Below are positions 11,850 to 13,705 of a stretch of DNA of 13,705 nt, piece after piece; position 1 is the stretch's first letter; every line of letters starts with the position of its first letter. Below the pieces are notes generated by a model. The model worked only from the letters and a program-made list of their open reading frames with translations. It had not been told where the DNA came from and did no database searches. Location: the NCBI GenBank assembly GCA_032906705.1, contig JAJTZC010000034.1, positions 1 through 13,705 on the forward strand, written 5' to 3'. The stretch comes from DASPPF01 sp032906705. Lineage in GTDB: Archaea > Thermoproteota > Nitrososphaeria > Nitrososphaerales > Gagatemarchaeaceae. Made by a program: the position numbers and the translations under genes.

Positions 11850-12350
11850 ATGGATTGTGGCTACGGAAGACAGATATCCCGACCTAGCGCCACGGCAGAG
11901 TCGGCGTTGCACCAGGCCACCAAAGCGGGAAGCAGGGCGGAGGTCAGAGGCAACACGCTCCGGGTCTACCTGTACCTCCTGCAGCACAGCCCTGCAGAGC
12001 TCAGGGAAGTGCAGCATTCCCTCGGCTTCTCTACGCCTTCCCTTGCCTCCTACCATTTGGGGAAGCTCCTGGAGGCAGGATACGCCTCGCAGAACGAGTA
12101 CGGCCAGTACCTGGTCGTCAAGGAGTCGACGAATGTGATCCTAGAGGGGTACGTGAAGTTTGGGGCTACGGTCGTGCCCCAGTTGGCCTTCTTCGCGATG
12201 CTCTTCACAGGTGTGGTGGGGTACTTCGCCCTGGCGTCTCTAAGCTACCCTTCGTACGTTCCTCTGCTCGTAGCCAGCGCCTTGGCTGCCGTAGCCGTGC
12301 TGTGGTATGAGACGCTGAGGGTGTGGAGGAGGCTGACCACGTGGAAATGA
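11850..12350 (+). CDS. Winged-helix transcriptional regulator with two C-terminal membrane helices
   Basis: The 166-residue protein carries an ArsR/MarR-like winged helix at about 35-95: LRVYLYLLQHSPAELREVQHS (37-57), the recognition helix STPSLASYHLGKLLEAGYAS (61-80), and the wing EYGQYLVVK (83-91). It is followed by two hydrophobic segments, about 107-129 and 134-155, ending in a basic RVWRRLTTWK tail. Membrane-anchored regulators of this design are common in archaea. The DNA-binding part would face the cytoplasm. The signal and targets are unknown. Its divergent neighbour, the aldo/keto reductase, is a plausible target by position only. ATG 11850 is the first start. TTG 11907 would trim a poorly structured 19-residue lead. 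A TATA-like AGATATC near 11870-11876 could fit the shorter form. Confidence 0.82.
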   Translation: MDCGYGRQISRPSATAESALHQATKAGSRAEVRGNTLRVYLYLLQHSPAELREVQHSLGFSTPSLASYHLGKLLEAGYASQNEYGQYLVVKESTNVILEGYVKFGATVVPQLAFFAMLFTGVVGYFALASLSYPSYVPLLVASALAAVAVLWYETLRVWRRLTTWK

Positions 12351-12430
12351 GGGGCGCATGCGAAACGACCCTTCAAACGGCTTGAACGCCCCCTTGGACG
12401 CTCATCTTTGGCTTTCAAGGACGTAGCATT

Positions 12431-13705
12431 ATGGTCGGTGTCACGAATAGGGTGCCGACGAAAATGTCCAAACTGTCAGTCGGAAAAAAGACAGTAACCT
12501 ACGCTGCAACTGCAGCACTAGTATCCGCTCTAATCATCATCGCTTCCACTCTATATCTTGGCTTCCCGGCGATTCCACAGCAGAACTCGGGCTCGCTTTC
12601 AACATCGGGTCGGACTTCGCTGGCAGGACCGCGATCGCTACTCGTGATCCAACTCACTGACCCGCCCCATGTGCCCTCCGGGACAAGCTCGCTGAACCTG
12701 ACGTACACCTCAATTGGTCTGCTGGTCGGCGAACCCAGCGGCGGTAAAGTGACCCCAACAACGGTGACCGTGACGCCCCCTGGAGGGTCAGCCACCTTGG
12801 ACCTGCTGAAGCTTCAGAACATTTCGCAGACCATAGCGTCTGCCAGCCTTCCCAACGGCTCAATCATATACTCCGCGACCCTCACTGTTTCCAGCATAGC
12901 CATCAAAGTGAACGGTACCCTCTCGCAAGTGACCCTGGCAACGGGAGGCAGCACCTTCACTGTGGTGATGGCTCAGCCATCCGCACTCCAGGGCACCAAC
13001 GTTGCGCTCCTTCAACTCAACCCCGTGGTGGTTGGCACCCCGTCGGGGTACCAGCTCATCCCGTCGGCCGTGGGTGTAGTGAAACACTCTGAAGGTCAGG
13101 GTGAGGAGCAGGTCGGGTCGCAACACAAGCTCACGAATGAGGACAACAGCGACCTGGAGGACGCCCGAGGAAACGTGACAGCCAACCTTGCGGCCCTTTC
13201 TCTGTCGGGCAGCATCACAACCGTCACGGTCCAGGTCAAGAACACCGGCAACGCGACGGTGACGCTGAACGCCATAGGGTTGCACGGGAACTTCACTCAG
13301 ACAGGCACTGGATGCTCCAGCAAGACCTCCACTTCGACGACCACTACGACGACCACGACAATTACTACAGCAACCAGCACGACCACCACGTCACATGGGT
13401 CGTCTAGCCATTCGGAGACTCGCACAAGCGAATCCCAACACGGCCACAATCCATGTGAGCTACCCGAACACATGAACGAGGTGGTGTTCGTACCTGTGAT
13501 GCCAGCCGCGTCGACGGCAACCTCCAGCACTAGTACCACCACTACCTCGACCACAAGCGCAACGACTTCTGCCGCGTGCACTTCGGCCCAGATGAAGCTA
13601 GTCAATGGCGGCTCTGAGGGCGATAGCCACGGCAGAGGGTTCGAGCTCAAGGCGGGCCAGTGCGTCAACTTCACCTTCACTGGGACGATAACCTTCGGGG
13701 AGTCG
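12431..13705 (+). CDS. DUF4382-like anchored surface protein with threonine-rich linkers (partial)
   Basis: The frame runs from ATG 12431 off the right edge (425 residues). A basic start (KLSVGKK, 14-20) precedes one hydrophobic helix (about 22-45), a signal peptide or N-terminal anchor. Residues about 68-216 match the DUF4382 pattern: LLVIQLTDPPHVPSGTSSL, DLLKLQNIS, SIIYSATLTVSSIAIKVNG and YQLIPSAVGVV, a beta-sandwich found in archaeal and bacterial surface proteins. A second strand-rich region (about 260-292, TTVTVQVKNTGNATVTLNAI) follows. Two Thr/Ser-rich stretches (298-321 and 361-380) surround a segment with cysteines. Sequons such as NTT-like NVT, NGT and NAT suggest glycosylation. ATG 12464 is an alternative start. 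Function is unknown. Confidence 0.78.
   Translation, partial: MVGVTNRVPTKMSKLSVGKKTVTYAATAALVSALIIIASTLYLGFPAIPQQNSGSLSTSGRTSLAGPRSLLVIQLTDPPHVPSGTSSLNLTYTSIGLLVGEPSGGKVTPTTVTVTPPGGSATLDLLKLQNISQTIASASLPNGSIIYSATLTVSSIAIKVNGTLSQVTLATGGSTFTVVMAQPSALQGTNVALLQLNPVVVGTPSGYQLIPSAVGVVKHSEGQGEEQVGSQHKLTNEDNSDLEDARGNVTANLAALSLSGSITTVTVQVKNTGNATVTLNAIGLHGNFTQTGTGCSSKTSTSTTTTTTTTITTATSTTTTSHGSSSHSETRTSESQHGHNPCELPEHMNEVVFVPVMPAASTATSSTSTTTTSTTSATTSAACTSAQMKLVNGGSEGDSHGRGFELKAGQCVNFTFTGTITFGES
13322..13393 (+). repeat. Threonine-codon low-complexity tract 1 inside the surface protein
   Basis: These are 24 codons, mostly ACG, ACC, ACA and ACT, giving a K-T-S-T-S-(T)n-I-T-T-A-T-S-(T)4-S run. The codons are mixed, so the tract was probably kept for its protein role (extended, possibly O-glycosylated linker) and not by simple slippage. 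No exact tandem unit longer than two codons is seen. Confidence 0.75.
13511..13570 (+). repeat. Threonine/serine-codon low-complexity tract 2 inside the surface protein
   Basis: These are 20 codons of Ser, Thr and Ala (S-T-A-T-S-S-T-S-T-T-T-T ...), just before the cysteine of SAACTSAQ. It is the second linker-like tract in the same protein, lying about 40 residues after the first. Confidence 0.7.

Noticed and set aside
12860..13285. Minus-strand frame of 141 codons at the right end
   Set aside because: Opposite the continuous DUF4382-like frame, which has a signal segment and domain match.
1..13705. CRISPR array, insertion sequence, integrase or defence island
   Set aside because: No spaced direct repeats, transposase or integrase motifs, or terminal inverted repeats were seen on either strand.

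Overview
The window looks like a stretch of archaeal chromosome, GC-rich by eye. Three things point there. Most gene starts (ATG, GTG or TTG) sit about 24-30 bases downstream of a TATA-like box with no Shine-Dalgarno, as expected for leaderless transcripts. The gene content is archaeal in style: adjacent pyrE-pyrF, a short FKBP, a zinc-ribbon/CBS protein, a membrane-tethered winged-helix regulator and a DUF4382-type surface protein. The OMP decarboxylase carries a 'DLKINDIESTN' active site. My best guess is the Nitrososphaeria (Thaumarchaeota), possibly a lineage that does not oxidise ammonia, but the sequence alone does not settle this.

Layout, left to right. The end of a secreted protein (1-204) converges on an FKBP prolyl isomerase (239-571, minus), which is divergent from a stand-alone phosphoribosyltransferase (767-1402). 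A RelB/RelE-like toxin-antitoxin pair follows (1567-2077). Then comes the pyrimidine pair pyrE-pyrF (2272-3642), whose leader can fold over the pyrE ribosome binding site. Next, on the minus strand, are a small MGMT/ATL-like winged-helix protein (3690-4091) and a zinc ribbon-CBS protein (4158-4664). A minus-strand operon encodes a three-subunit proton-translocating NAD(P) transhydrogenase followed by a YgjP-type metallopeptidase (pntAA-pntAB-pntB-ygjP-like, 8244 down to 4711).

The right half is more accessory. It holds a broken 3-methyladenine glycosylase (Tag-like) with an in-frame amber codon and a frameshift (8449-8909). A VOC/PhnB-like protein with a very basic N-terminal tail follows (8953-9552), then an unrecognised protein with a possible PD-(D/E)XK core (9649-10041). 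After these come MsrB (10070-10459, minus), the decayed remnant of an ABC-2 permease (10486-10795, minus) and an aldo/keto reductase (10831-11763, minus). A winged-helix regulator with two membrane segments (11850-12350) and a DUF4382-like surface protein with threonine-rich linkers (12431 to the window end) close the window.

Functionally this is a mosaic. It combines pyrimidine synthesis and nucleotide salvage, NADPH supply and redox repair (transhydrogenase, MsrB, aldo/keto reductase), damage-related proteins (the dead Tag, the MGMT-like fold, possibly the nuclease-like protein) and cell-surface proteins at both ends. I see no rRNA or tRNA gene, CRISPR array, insertion sequence or defence island. 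I do not find a clearly new multi-gene system. The best leads are the pyrE leader, the two decayed genes, the FKBP that has lost its chaperone insert, and the two unrecognised small proteins.
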